Positions 6,323 through 13,323 are shown, counted from the first letter of the stretch. The stretch is DNA of 14,737 bases from an uncultured Candidatus Saccharibacteria bacterium (GCA_945916045.1 CAMEGH010000005.1:1-14737); one strand, 5' to 3'. The notes: a model not told the origin generated them from the sequence alone. A program made the numbers and translations.

Positions 6323-8056
6323 ATGAAAAAAGGATCTCGGAGGGGAAATCAGTTGCGGCAGTGGTGGAAAACGCACCGCAAAAAAGTGTATCTTTGGGTG
6401 CCAATTGGCGTTGTGGGCGCACTGCTTTTGGTGCAGCTTTTGTATCCGTATGGCCGCGTTGTGCCGTTTCAAACGATTGATACGTTGGCGGTTGGCGGCT
6501 GGCAAAAACAGGACGCCGCGTGGGAATTGGCGCACCAAAATGCCGCCAGTGATGTGCAAATTGCATTTGGCGAACGAACACAGGCGCAGTATAGCCCAAC
6601 CGCTGGGGATTTGGGAATTTCGGCAGGTTACGAGCCGGCGATTGAAGCTGTAAATTATGCGTGGTATTGGCGCTTGGTGCCGACCTCGATTTTTTGGCTG
6701 CACGCGGTAAATAATGCTGATGTCGCGCCAAGTTACCACTACGATGACGCAAAAATCGATGAATATATGGAAGACGAATTAGGCGGAAGTTGCCAAATTG
6801 CGCCGATCAACGCAACAGCTGAAGTTGCCGAGGGCGAAATTCGCACTGTTCCTGCCGAAAATGGCGGCACGTGCGAAGAAGATGAAGTGCGCGCGGCGCT
6901 TACGAGCGCAGAGCCGGTGCTGGCGCAAAATACCGAGGTGCGCATTGCAATGGAAGAAATTCCTGCCGAGCTGCAAGAAGATGACGTGCAGCCGTTGGTT
7001 GACGCGATGAACCAGGCGCTCGAAGGTGGCGTTCAGGTAGCGTATGATGGCGGCGCGCTTGATGTCGCGGCTGATGACGTGCGTAGTTGGTTAGAATTTT
7101 CGACCGAAGAAAATACACTGCAAGTGAATTTTAGCGAAGCGGCGGGTGAATTTTTGAACGAGCAGTTGGCCGAACCGCTCAATACGCCGGCCGGTGTCAG
7201 CAAGATTGTGACGCGTGATTTTGTGGAAGTATCGCGCGAAAACGGCGCAACCGGGCGAGCGTTTGAAGCGGGCAAAACGCTTGATGAACTGCACAATTAC
7301 TTGCTTGGCAAAACCGACAAAATCGAAGCTGCTACACGCCAAGTTGCGCCGCGCGAAGAATACACACGCCAGTACAGCAGCAGCGACCGCGGTTTGTCGG
7401 CGTTGATGCAGCATTTTGCTGAAGATAATGACGGTGTGTACGGCGCGTCGTTGATTGAGCTCGATGGCAAACGCCGACGCGCAGGATATCAAGACACGCG
7501 CAAATTTACCACGGCCAGCACCTACAAATTGTACGTGGCGTATTCCGCCTTAAAGCGTGTCGAATCGGGCGAAATGAAGTGGAGCGACCAGATTGCCGGC
7601 GGGCGCGATTTGGCAAAATGTTTCGACGACATGATTGTTAAATCCGACAACCCGTGCGCCGAAGCGTTGGTGGCAAAAATTGGCTACCGACCGCTAACGG
7701 TGGACGCGCAATCGATCGTCAGTCAAAACACCACATTTTTGGACACGGAAAGCTACAAAACCACAGCGGGCGATTTGAGTACCTTTATGGCGTCGCTCGC
7801 AACGGGACAGATTAGCCTCAACCAATCGAGCCAAAATCGCCTGATTGACGCACTAAAACGCAACGAATTTCGCCAAGGTGTGCCAGCCGGCGCCACTGGC
7901 CAAGTTGCCGACAAAGTAGGGTTTTTGAACGGATTGTTGCACGACGCGGCGATCGTGTACAGCCCAAGTGGCACCTATGCGCTCAGTGTCATGACCGATG
8001 GCAGTTCGTGGGCAAAGATTGCCGAACTGACGCGCGAAATTGAGAAGCTGCGCTAG
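6323..8056 (+). CDS. membrane-anchored serine hydrolase, class A beta-lactamase/transpeptidase-like
   Basis: This 577-residue protein has a very basic N-terminus, one membrane helix at about residues 22-40, a long extracellular region, and a C-terminal beta-lactamase-like domain (about 360-577). The three active-site motifs of penicillin-interacting serine enzymes are seen as S399-T-Y-K402 (SxxK), S441-D-N443 (SxN) and K531-V-G533, where KTG or KSG is usual. Region about 60-330 contains patterns such as YSPTAGDLGIS resembling PG_binding_4 domains found with VanW and L,D-transpeptidases, suggesting wall attachment. Likely job: cell-wall metabolism or beta-lactam hydrolysis outside the membrane. 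Cysteines at 433 and 445 flank the SDN motif and may pair. Upstream in-frame starts (6266, 6314) are rejected because the -10 lies over them. The stop overlaps that of the convergent gene. Confidence 0.85.
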   Translation: MKKGSRRGNQLRQWWKTHRKKVYLWVPIGVVGALLLVQLLYPYGRVVPFQTIDTLAVGGWQKQDAAWELAHQNAASDVQIAFGERTQAQYSPTAGDLGISAGYEPAIEAVNYAWYWRLVPTSIFWLHAVNNADVAPSYHYDDAKIDEYMEDELGGSCQIAPINATAEVAEGEIRTVPAENGGTCEEDEVRAALTSAEPVLAQNTEVRIAMEEIPAELQEDDVQPLVDAMNQALEGGVQVAYDGGALDVAADDVRSWLEFSTEENTLQVNFSEAAGEFLNEQLAEPLNTPAGVSKIVTRDFVEVSRENGATGRAFEAGKTLDELHNYLLGKTDKIEAATRQVAPREEYTRQYSSSDRGLSALMQHFAEDNDGVYGASLIELDGKRRRAGYQDTRKFTTASTYKLYVAYSALKRVESGEMKWSDQIAGGRDLAKCFDDMIVKSDNPCAEALVAKIGYRPLTVDAQSIVSQNTTFLDTESYKTTAGDLSTFMASLATGQISLNQSSQNRLIDALKRNEFRQGVPAGATGQVADKVGFLNGLLHDAAIVYSPSGTYALSVMTDGSSWAKIAELTREIEKLR

Positions 8057-8688
8057 CACTTTGCAGCGCTAAAAACGTTTGGTCCGTCAGAACGAGCGCG
8101 TTTTAGTTCGTAAAAACTACTCACCGTCGCCAGTTTTTCAAGCCCATCCCAAATCGCCAGTGATTCTTCAAGCTCGGGCAACTCATTTAGTACCGGGCCA
8201 AAATAACCCATCTTTTCACCTTTTTTATTAGTGAAAACGATGGTCGGCACGCCAATATCATTGCCGGCAACATCGACTGCACTTTCTAGTTCTGCTTGCA
8301 GTTCTGTATCGAGCGTATCGTCGTCTGCGGCAGCTAAAAGTTCGGCGGGTAGCTGTAATTTTTGCAAAACATCGGCGATCGTTGTATTATTCAAACCTTG
8401 TTCCATAATATGGTAGCGAATGCCAAATTCTGAATAAAGGTCGATGAGCGATGCGCTATGTTGTTGCGCGGCCTGGCGAATCACGCGCTGGACGCGGTGC
8501 GCGTCGCGGTGAATGCTGGCATGCTCGGCTTCGTCGCTATTTGGAGCGAGCTCGTCGTTTTTAAGCGCCAGGCTAAATTGCCGCCATGTGATGTCGATTT
8601 CGCGGTGCGCAGCTACTTGCAAAAGCCACCGGCTGGTAATCCAACAAAACGGGCAGCAGGGGTCAAAATAAAATTCAATCTTTGTCAT
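8053..8688 (-). CDS. DsbA-family thiol oxidoreductase, Rv2466c-like
   Basis: This 211-residue protein begins TKIEFYFDPCCPFCWITSRW and has a thioredoxin-type C12-P-F-C15 site, a helical insertion (about 40-130), the cis-proline segment GVPTIVF and then YFGPVLNELP. The ending FYELKRARSDGP closely resembles the C-terminus of mycobacterial Rv2466c (FELKRTR-type), an actinobacterial DsbA-like mycothiol-dependent reductase family; this comparison is from memory. No signal peptide is visible, so it should act in the cytoplasm, unlike true DsbA. I chose the ATG at 8688, not the longer frame from 8706, because the frame then starts directly at the conserved beta strand and the ATG is exactly 7 bases after a TATACT. 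It converges on the serine hydrolase with overlapping stops. Confidence 0.85.
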   Translation of the reverse strand: MTKIEFYFDPCCPFCWITSRWLLQVAAHREIDITWRQFSLALKNDELAPNSDEAEHASIHRDAHRVQRVIRQAAQQHSASLIDLYSEFGIRYHIMEQGLNNTTIADVLQKLQLPAELLAAADDDTLDTELQAELESAVDVAGNDIGVPTIVFTNKKGEKMGYFGPVLNELPELEESLAIWDGLEKLATVSSFYELKRARSDGPNVFSAAKC

Positions 8689-8694
8689 GTATCT

Positions 8695-8700
8695 AGTATA
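8695..8700 (-). promoter_or_regulatory. -10 element (TATACT) of the DsbA-like gene
   Basis: The hexamer ends 7 bases before the ATG at 8688 on the minus strand, predicting a leaderless transcript. No ribosome site exists between them. Confidence 0.55.
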
Positions 8701-8733
8701 ACGCACTAAAAATGTTCGAGAAAGGCCAGATTA

Positions 8734-8761
8734 TTGCATTTAAACAAGTTTATGTTATAAT
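8734..8761 (+). promoter_or_regulatory. promoter of the HExxH protein gene
   Basis: TTGCAT (8734-8739) and TATAAT (8756-8761) lie 16 bases apart, with TGT before the -10. The predicted start, 8768, is the A of the ATG, so the mRNA is leaderless. Confidence 0.65.
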
Positions 8762-8767
8762 AAAATT

Positions 8768-10066
8768 ATGAACGCAGAGAAGGTGAAACAGAAGTACGAG
8801 TTTGACGACAGACGCATAGTGGCGTGCAGCCTGGCGGTAGTTGCACTCATGACGACCTCTAAGGATGCGTATATGACTGAAGGTGAGCAGCAGGCGGCTA
8901 AATGTGCGTGGTATACGCAGAGTGAAATCACTCCGTACGATGACGATCAGCAAGATGAAATATGGAATGATATTACAGAATTACAAAGCCAAGATGAGCT
9001 GCGTGACTACCTTGGAGACGTGTACAATGTGCCGGTGACGGTGAATGAAGAAGATTATCAGCCAGAGAAGACGATATATGAGTATCTGGCGGCCGATTCG
9101 GTAGAGCTGGAAGAAAGTGGTGCGATGCGCGAAGTTTCGTATGCGCTTGCGCAACTGCCGCCCGAACTTATTCATGAAGTGGATTTACAAAATCTTGATA
9201 TCGTCGGAGGCATTGTAAAAGGGGATGCCACTTTTATAGACGGAACGTATAATCGCCTGGAGAACGAAGTGCGCGTAAGCAGCGATGCGTTTGATCTTCG
9301 TAGTGTAGTGATGCATGAAGTGGTTCATGCGATTGACGCAAAAATCTTCTGTAGTCCTGACGCGGAGCGGGTGAACGAGGAGCTTGCGAAGGTTTCTGGG
9401 CACTTGTACGGAAATGCTGACAAGATACAGTCGAGTGATTATATGGCGACAGAAGGTCGGCATTTTGCCACAGTATATTCTGCAACAGATTTGGACGAAG
9501 ACCGAGCAGAACTACTGGAATATACGTTGCAACGCCGAGGCATTATCCGCGAAGGTGACCGTGACTTTGGATCGCCAATGCACCAAAAACAAGAAATATT
9601 ACTTGACCAGCTTGAGGTGGTTACTCCTGGGGTACGAGAATCGCTTGAACGCCAAACTGATATGATGCGTGAAATTGAACCTGGCGACGATGAGGCTGAG
9701 TTTATCGCGGATCCTGAAAATCCAAATGAATACATCACCTATAGTAATTTACTGTTGCGCACCCTTGAACAGGGCGGCGAGGTGCAGCGGTATATGAATA
9801 GCAGGTTTTATGATCTCGATGAGCAGGGCGAGATTATCGTTAACAGCCCAATTATTATCACGGATGAAGATGGCTACATCCGGAGTTATGCATGGGCGGA
9901 GCGGGGTGATCAAGGCGGGCTTACGTATTACGCACGAAAAGCGAATGGGTATAGAGTAAGCATAGCGGCAGGCGATAATGCTGATTTTGAACATGGCACT
10001 CCAAGCGAAGTTGCCTTGCCGCTGATTGACGGCAGGGACGTCGTGATCGGACCTGTAGAAGAATAG
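8768..10066 (+). CDS. acidic protein with HExxH zinc-metallopeptidase signature, unknown family
   Basis: This 432-residue acidic protein starts with a charged segment and a short hydrophobic stretch (I17-T29), which could be a signal sequence or anchor. The core has SVVMHEVVHAID with H183-E184-x-x-H187, the zinc-binding helix of metallopeptidases, preceded by a beta strand. About 60 residues later, LDEDRAELLEY (E248) could give the third ligand, in the ExxAE style of gluzincin and anthrax-lethal-factor-like peptidases. I do not recognise the remaining N- and C-terminal regions; the last 100 residues look beta-rich (GEIIVNSPIIITDEDGYIRS). If exported, it could act on the cell surface or a partner cell; this is inference. 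The gene is monocistronic, leaderless, and ends 3 bases before the convergent otsAB gene. Confidence 0.7.
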   Translation: MNAEKVKQKYEFDDRRIVACSLAVVALMTTSKDAYMTEGEQQAAKCAWYTQSEITPYDDDQQDEIWNDITELQSQDELRDYLGDVYNVPVTVNEEDYQPEKTIYEYLAADSVELEESGAMREVSYALAQLPPELIHEVDLQNLDIVGGIVKGDATFIDGTYNRLENEVRVSSDAFDLRSVVMHEVVHAIDAKIFCSPDAERVNEELAKVSGHLYGNADKIQSSDYMATEGRHFATVYSATDLDEDRAELLEYTLQRRGIIREGDRDFGSPMHQKQEILLDQLEVVTPGVRESLERQTDMMREIEPGDDEAEFIADPENPNEYITYSNLLLRTLEQGGEVQRYMNSRFYDLDEQGEIIVNSPIIITDEDGYIRSYAWAERGDQGGLTYYARKANGYRVSIAAGDNADFEHGTPSEVALPLIDGRDVVIGPVEE

Positions 10067-10069
10067 AAC

Positions 10070-12352
10070 TTACTTCTTCCGCTGCAGCCAACGCTTCAAT
10101 TTCCCTGGAACTTTTGGAATTTTCCTTGGTAGTTCGGTAAATGCCGGGAGTGAACCGCTTGGGGTAATTTCTTCGAGCAGTTTTAGTACGTTGACCGGCT
10201 TTTGTACGGTGTGTTGCGCCATGGTGTCGCTGTTTTGCCCTACTTTTATAGTGGTGGCGTCGGGGTTGTCGCGCAGTTCGCGGAACATATCTTCGTCGGT
10301 ATAATCGTCGCCGGCGCACAAAATAAAGTCGGCTGGATATTCGCGGCAGAGCTCGCGCACGACCATACCTTTGGTGATAGAGCTTGGCTTTACCTCAACA
10401 ATGTTGCGGCCTTCGTGCACAGAAATATCTTCTTCGGCGAGCAATTCGGCAAGTTCTTGGCGGAGTTCGCTGGCGCGGCGGAAGGCAATTTCTGGTTCGA
10501 CATTGGTGTAGTGCCACACAAGCGCGTGATCTTTTTCCTCAATTTCGGCGCCTTTGGTGCGGTCGGAATATTTTTGCATAACTTCGCGAATGCGCTTCTT
10601 GTCTTTTTTGAAGTCGCTGTCGGTTTTTTGCCATTTTTTGCCGTAGCGTCGCCAGGCACCGTGTTCGGCGGCAAGTACGAGCGGCAAGCCGACAAACCAG
10701 CTCGAAAGTGCGCGTTTGGTGCGGCCACTAACGATTGCGACGGTGGTGTTTGGCTGGTCGGTGAGCGCTTTTAGGACGCGCCAAATGCGCAAGGTCGGCG
10801 TTGCAGCCAGTGGCGACGGGGTTTTTACAAATCCGCGCAGCGTGCCGTCGTAATCAAGAATAATTAAGCGGCGTTTGGCAGTTTGGAAAAGGGTCGCCAC
10901 GCGTTGCTGCTGCGCGGTGGTAAGCTGCCGGCGGGAAGTTCCGCCCTGCTCGGTCGCGTCGCTGAGGTCGTTCATAAATTCTTGGCCCCAATTTTGCACA
11001 GTCACTTTGCTAATGCGCGTGCGCATCGCGGAAAGTCGTTCTTTTTGTTCGCGGGCTGGCATCGAAAGCGCTTGGTCGATTGCGTTTGCTACCGATTGCG
11101 TGTTGTTTGGATTGATACTAATCGCCTCTGGCAATTCGTCGATTGCGCCGGCCATTTCGCTCAAAATTAGCACACCATTGCGGCGTTTTTTACTGGCGAT
11201 GTATTCTTTGGCAACCAGGTTCATGCCATCGCGAATTGGCGTTACGAGCATTACATCTGCTAGGGCATAGAGCGCTACAAGTTCGCTAAACGGCCGGTTT
11301 TGGAATTGGTACGAAATCGGCGCCCAGTCAACCGTGCCGTACGTTCCGTTAATTCGACTGACGGTTTTTTCGATCTCATCGCGCAGTTGCTGGTAGGCCG
11401 CGACCCCGGTGCGCGACGGTACGGCTACCATCAAAAGTTTTACTTTGCCAATGTATTCTGGGTGGGCTTCAAGCAAAAGGCGGAAGGCTTCGAGCCGCTG
11501 CGGAATGCCTTTGGAATAATCCAAACGGTCCACCGAAAGAATCAATTTTTGCTTGTCGTAAGTTTCTTTGAGCTGCTTGAGCGCGTCTTTTGTGTCCTTC
11601 GTTTCTAGCTGCGAGCGGAATTTGCCGTAATCAATCCCAATCGGGTACGTGGCGGCTTTAATAGCGCGCTGCCTGTATTCGATCACACCGTTTGACGACG
11701 GCAAGCCGAGCAGGCGGCGGCAGCTATCCAAAAAGTGCTGAGTGTAATCGTAAATGTGGAAGCCGATCACGGCTGCGCCAAGCAAGCCTTCAAGCAGGTC
11801 TTTGCGCGGTGGGAATAGGCGGTAAATTTCGAAATTTGGGAACGGAATGTGCAAAAAGAACCCGATCGTGCTACTTGGCAATTCGCTGCGCAACAGTTGC
11901 GGCAAAAGCAAAAAGTGGTAATCTTGAATCCAAATTTTGGCATCTTCGCGTGAAGCTTCGGCGGTGGCTTTGGCGAATTTTTCGTTGACAGTTTGATACG
12001 CCGCCCAGTAATCGTCAGAATATTGCGCCACGTTTTGGAAGTAGTGAAAGAGCGGCCAAAGCGTGTCGTTAGCGTAGCCTTCGTAGTAGAGTTCGACTTC
12101 TTTTGCGGTCAGCCAAACGGGGAAGCAGCCTTGCTCTTGCAGTTTTTCGGTAATTTCGGTGCGCTCTTCGTCGCTGAGAGTTTCGGCGTCGATTCCTGGC
12201 CAGCCAATCCATACTTTATTGTCCGCTTCTAGTGAACTCATCGCGGTAGCAAGGCCGCCGCTACTGGCTTCAAATTCCAAGCCCTTTTCCCCGCGCTTAA
12301 CGCTAACGGGAAGTCGATTCGAGACAATCACAGTCGAGGCTTTGTTTGTCAT
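10070..12352 (-). CDS. bifunctional trehalose-6-phosphate synthase/phosphatase
   Basis: This 760-residue protein is a fusion of two enzymes that make trehalose from UDP-glucose and glucose-6-phosphate. Residues about 5-470 are a GT20 synthase (OtsA-like): SSGGLATAM near 30, WIGWPG (48-53), WIQDYHFLLLP (141-151), LHIPFPNFEIYRLFP (167-181), VDRLDYSKGIPQRLEAF (274-290, with R276 and K281) and RDGMNLVAKEY (374-384). Residues about 485-730 are a HAD phosphatase (OtsB-like): LDYDGTL with D500 and D502, VSGR, AAEHGAW and GDDYTDEDMF (681-690). Both sets of catalytic residues appear intact. The end is basic (KLKRWLQRKK). It should act in the cytoplasm, giving trehalose for stress protection or storage. 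The start has no ribosome site; a -10 lies 9 bases upstream. Confidence 0.95.
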   Translation of the reverse strand: MTNKASTVIVSNRLPVSVKRGEKGLEFEASSGGLATAMSSLEADNKVWIGWPGIDAETLSDEERTEITEKLQEQGCFPVWLTAKEVELYYEGYANDTLWPLFHYFQNVAQYSDDYWAAYQTVNEKFAKATAEASREDAKIWIQDYHFLLLPQLLRSELPSSTIGFFLHIPFPNFEIYRLFPPRKDLLEGLLGAAVIGFHIYDYTQHFLDSCRRLLGLPSSNGVIEYRQRAIKAATYPIGIDYGKFRSQLETKDTKDALKQLKETYDKQKLILSVDRLDYSKGIPQRLEAFRLLLEAHPEYIGKVKLLMVAVPSRTGVAAYQQLRDEIEKTVSRINGTYGTVDWAPISYQFQNRPFSELVALYALADVMLVTPIRDGMNLVAKEYIASKKRRNGVLILSEMAGAIDELPEAISINPNNTQSVANAIDQALSMPAREQKERLSAMRTRISKVTVQNWGQEFMNDLSDATEQGGTSRRQLTTAQQQRVATLFQTAKRRLIILDYDGTLRGFVKTPSPLAATPTLRIWRVLKALTDQPNTTVAIVSGRTKRALSSWFVGLPLVLAAEHGAWRRYGKKWQKTDSDFKKDKKRIREVMQKYSDRTKGAEIEEKDHALVWHYTNVEPEIAFRRASELRQELAELLAEEDISVHEGRNIVEVKPSSITKGMVVRELCREYPADFILCAGDDYTDEDMFRELRDNPDATTIKVGQNSDTMAQHTVQKPVNVLKLLEEITPSGSLPAFTELPRKIPKVPGKLKRWLQRKK

Positions 12353-12361
12353 AGTGTTTTT

Positions 12362-12367
12362 ACTATA
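12362..12367 (-). promoter_or_regulatory. -10 element (TATAGT) of the trehalose synthase gene
   Basis: On the minus strand TATAGT ends 10 bases before the ATG at 12352, predicting a leader of about 3 bases. A weak TTCCCA lies 17 bases upstream as a possible -35. Confidence 0.45.
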
Positions 12368-12425
12368 GCGTATTTTTGGTGGAATGGGAAGTTGTTAGAA
12401 AAAGCTTGTGTTTATTTTTAAAGCT

Positions 12426-12447
12426 GTATGTCAATATATTGTCATAC
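12426..12447. promoter_or_regulatory. 22-bp near-perfect palindrome, candidate operator
   Basis: The half-sites GTATGTCAATA and TATTGTCATAC are inverted repeats with a single T-T mismatch pair (10 of 11). The site lies in the 143-base region between the divergent trehalose synthase and leader-peptide genes, 14 bases upstream of the leader -35. An even-length, A/T-centred palindrome like this is typical of a dimeric regulator site; no regulator gene is adjacent. Confidence 0.5.
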
Positions 12448-12461
12448 TTTTCCCTATTTTC

Positions 12462-12489
12462 TGTCAAAACGACGCAAATATGCTATACT
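12462..12489 (+). promoter_or_regulatory. promoter of the leader ORF/GNAT unit
   Basis: TGTCAA (12462-12467) and TATACT (12484-12489) are 16 bases apart, with TGC before the -10. The predicted transcription start, 12496, is the A of the leader ATG. Confidence 0.65.
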
Positions 12490-12495
12490 ATAGCC

Positions 12496-12570
12496 ATGAA
12501 CGCACGTATGCACATGCACGGCAAAAACAACGGCAATTACCTTGCTGTTATTCGTCGTAGCGGAGCATAA
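12496..12570 (+). CDS. 24-aa leader peptide of a putative transcription attenuator
   Basis: A 24-codon frame starts MNARMHMHGKNNGNY and ends VIRRSGA before TAA at 12568. The ATG is exactly where transcription should begin, so it is translated from a leaderless mRNA if the promoter call is right. There is no domain and the peptide is unlikely to have a function of its own. Its last codons (Ser22-Gly23-Ala24) spell AGCGGAG, identical to the 3' arm of the terminator that follows, so that ribosome position on this ORF would decide which hairpin forms. Clusters of His/Met (HMH, residues 6-8) and Asn (NNGN, 11-14) come early enough that a stall there would leave the AGCGGAG free. What triggers stalling is unknown. 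Confidence 0.6.
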   Translation: MNARMHMHGKNNGNYLAVIRRSGA

Positions 12571-12614
12571 TCGTTCAATCAGTATACTAATTTGACCTTT
12601 TAGCCACCTCCGCT
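12559..12614 (+). promoter_or_regulatory. antiterminator pairing competing with the terminator
   Basis: AGCGGAG (12559-12565), inside the last leader codons, is complementary to CTCCGCT (12608-12614), the 5' arm of the terminator. The 7-bp pairing excludes the terminator hairpin. A ribosome finishing the leader ORF would cover the first segment and favour termination; a stalled ribosome would favour readthrough. Confidence 0.55.
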
Positions 12615-12637
12615 GACGCAAGCGGAGGTTTTGTTTT
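12606..12637 (+). terminator. intrinsic terminator (attenuator) before the GNAT gene
   Basis: ACCTCCGCT (12606-12614) and AGCGGAGGT (12621-12629) make a 9-bp GC-rich stem with loop GACGCA, followed by TTTTGTTTT. It sits between the leader ORF and the acetyltransferase with no good promoter after it, so expression of the downstream gene needs readthrough. Confidence 0.85.
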
Positions 12638-12657
12638 AAGGAAAAGAAAGGAATTAT

Positions 12658-13323
12658 ATGGCATTTGGCGCAATTATGAGTATCCCGGATGGCGAGCGCA
12701 CGATTAGCTTGGCGCCGTTTACGCGCGAGGAATCGCTGGAATTTATTTCGCCCGGCATGCAGCAGTTAAAAGTGACGAAATATTTAAGCCGCCACACCGC
12801 ACCTGTCCAGGACGACGAGTACGAATGGTACGACAAAGTGCGCAAAGCGAGTGACCAAATCGTGTGGGGAATTTGGATTGAGAAGGATGGCACGCGCGAA
12901 TTGATCGGCAATACTACGCTTCTTGGGGTGACGTATTCGCATACCAACCAGGCCACGAGCGGCATTCAAATTAACAAGCCAGAATATTGGGGCCAGGGTA
13001 TTGCGTCGTTGGCGCATAAGGCGCGCACGTGGTACGCGTTTGAGGTGATGGGGTTACACCGGATAAAATCGGCGGTAATTCAGGGTAACATTGCCAGTTT
13101 GAAGGCGCTTGAAAAAGTGGGCTACACGCACGTATACACCGAACGAAACGACGTGTTTGTGGATGGCGTCTTGCGACACACTGATAAACTGGAGTTGCTC
13201 AATCCGTCGGAGCTGTCGTGGCAATTGTGGTGGGGTGATGAGACGCCAACGGAGGCCGCAGTGAGCGCGCGAGTTCGCACGCAAGAGGCTTTGAAGTGGG
13301 CGCGTAACACCTTGGACGTTTAG
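12658..13323 (+). CDS. GNAT-family N-acetyltransferase (RimJ/RimL type)
   Basis: This 221-residue protein has the GNAT fold: SLAPFTREE early, WIEKDGTRELIGNTTLLGV (beta strands, about 73-91), the acetyl-CoA loop YWGQGIASLA (110-119), and N144-IASLKALEKVGY (145-156), the conserved closing motif. Members of this branch acetylate N-termini of ribosomal proteins or small molecules such as antibiotics, using acetyl-CoA; the substrate here cannot be read from sequence. A C-terminal extension of about 40 residues (LSWQLWWGDETPTEA onward) goes beyond the usual domain. The ATG at 12658 has AAAGGA (12647-12652) at the right distance. It is downstream of a leader ORF and attenuator, so its expression is probably tuned to translation status. 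Confidence 0.88.
   Translation: MAFGAIMSIPDGERTISLAPFTREESLEFISPGMQQLKVTKYLSRHTAPVQDDEYEWYDKVRKASDQIVWGIWIEKDGTRELIGNTTLLGVTYSHTNQATSGIQINKPEYWGQGIASLAHKARTWYAFEVMGLHRIKSAVIQGNIASLKALEKVGYTHVYTERNDVFVDGVLRHTDKLELLNPSELSWQLWWGDETPTEAAVSARVRTQEALKWARNTLDV

Noticed and set aside
8689..8706. Upstream start of the DsbA-like gene
   Set aside because: The extra residues precede the conserved first strand and overlap the -10 element.
10202..10774. 190-residue open frame on the + strand inside the trehalose synthase/phosphatase gene
   Set aside because: It lies opposite a clearly conserved phosphatase domain, is rich in Phe/Val/Ala from reversed codons and shows no motif or ribosome site.
12583..12588. 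TATACT between the leader ORF and the terminator as a promoter for the GNAT gene
   Set aside because: It has no TG extension or -35, and its transcript would still meet the terminator, without the antiterminator segment.
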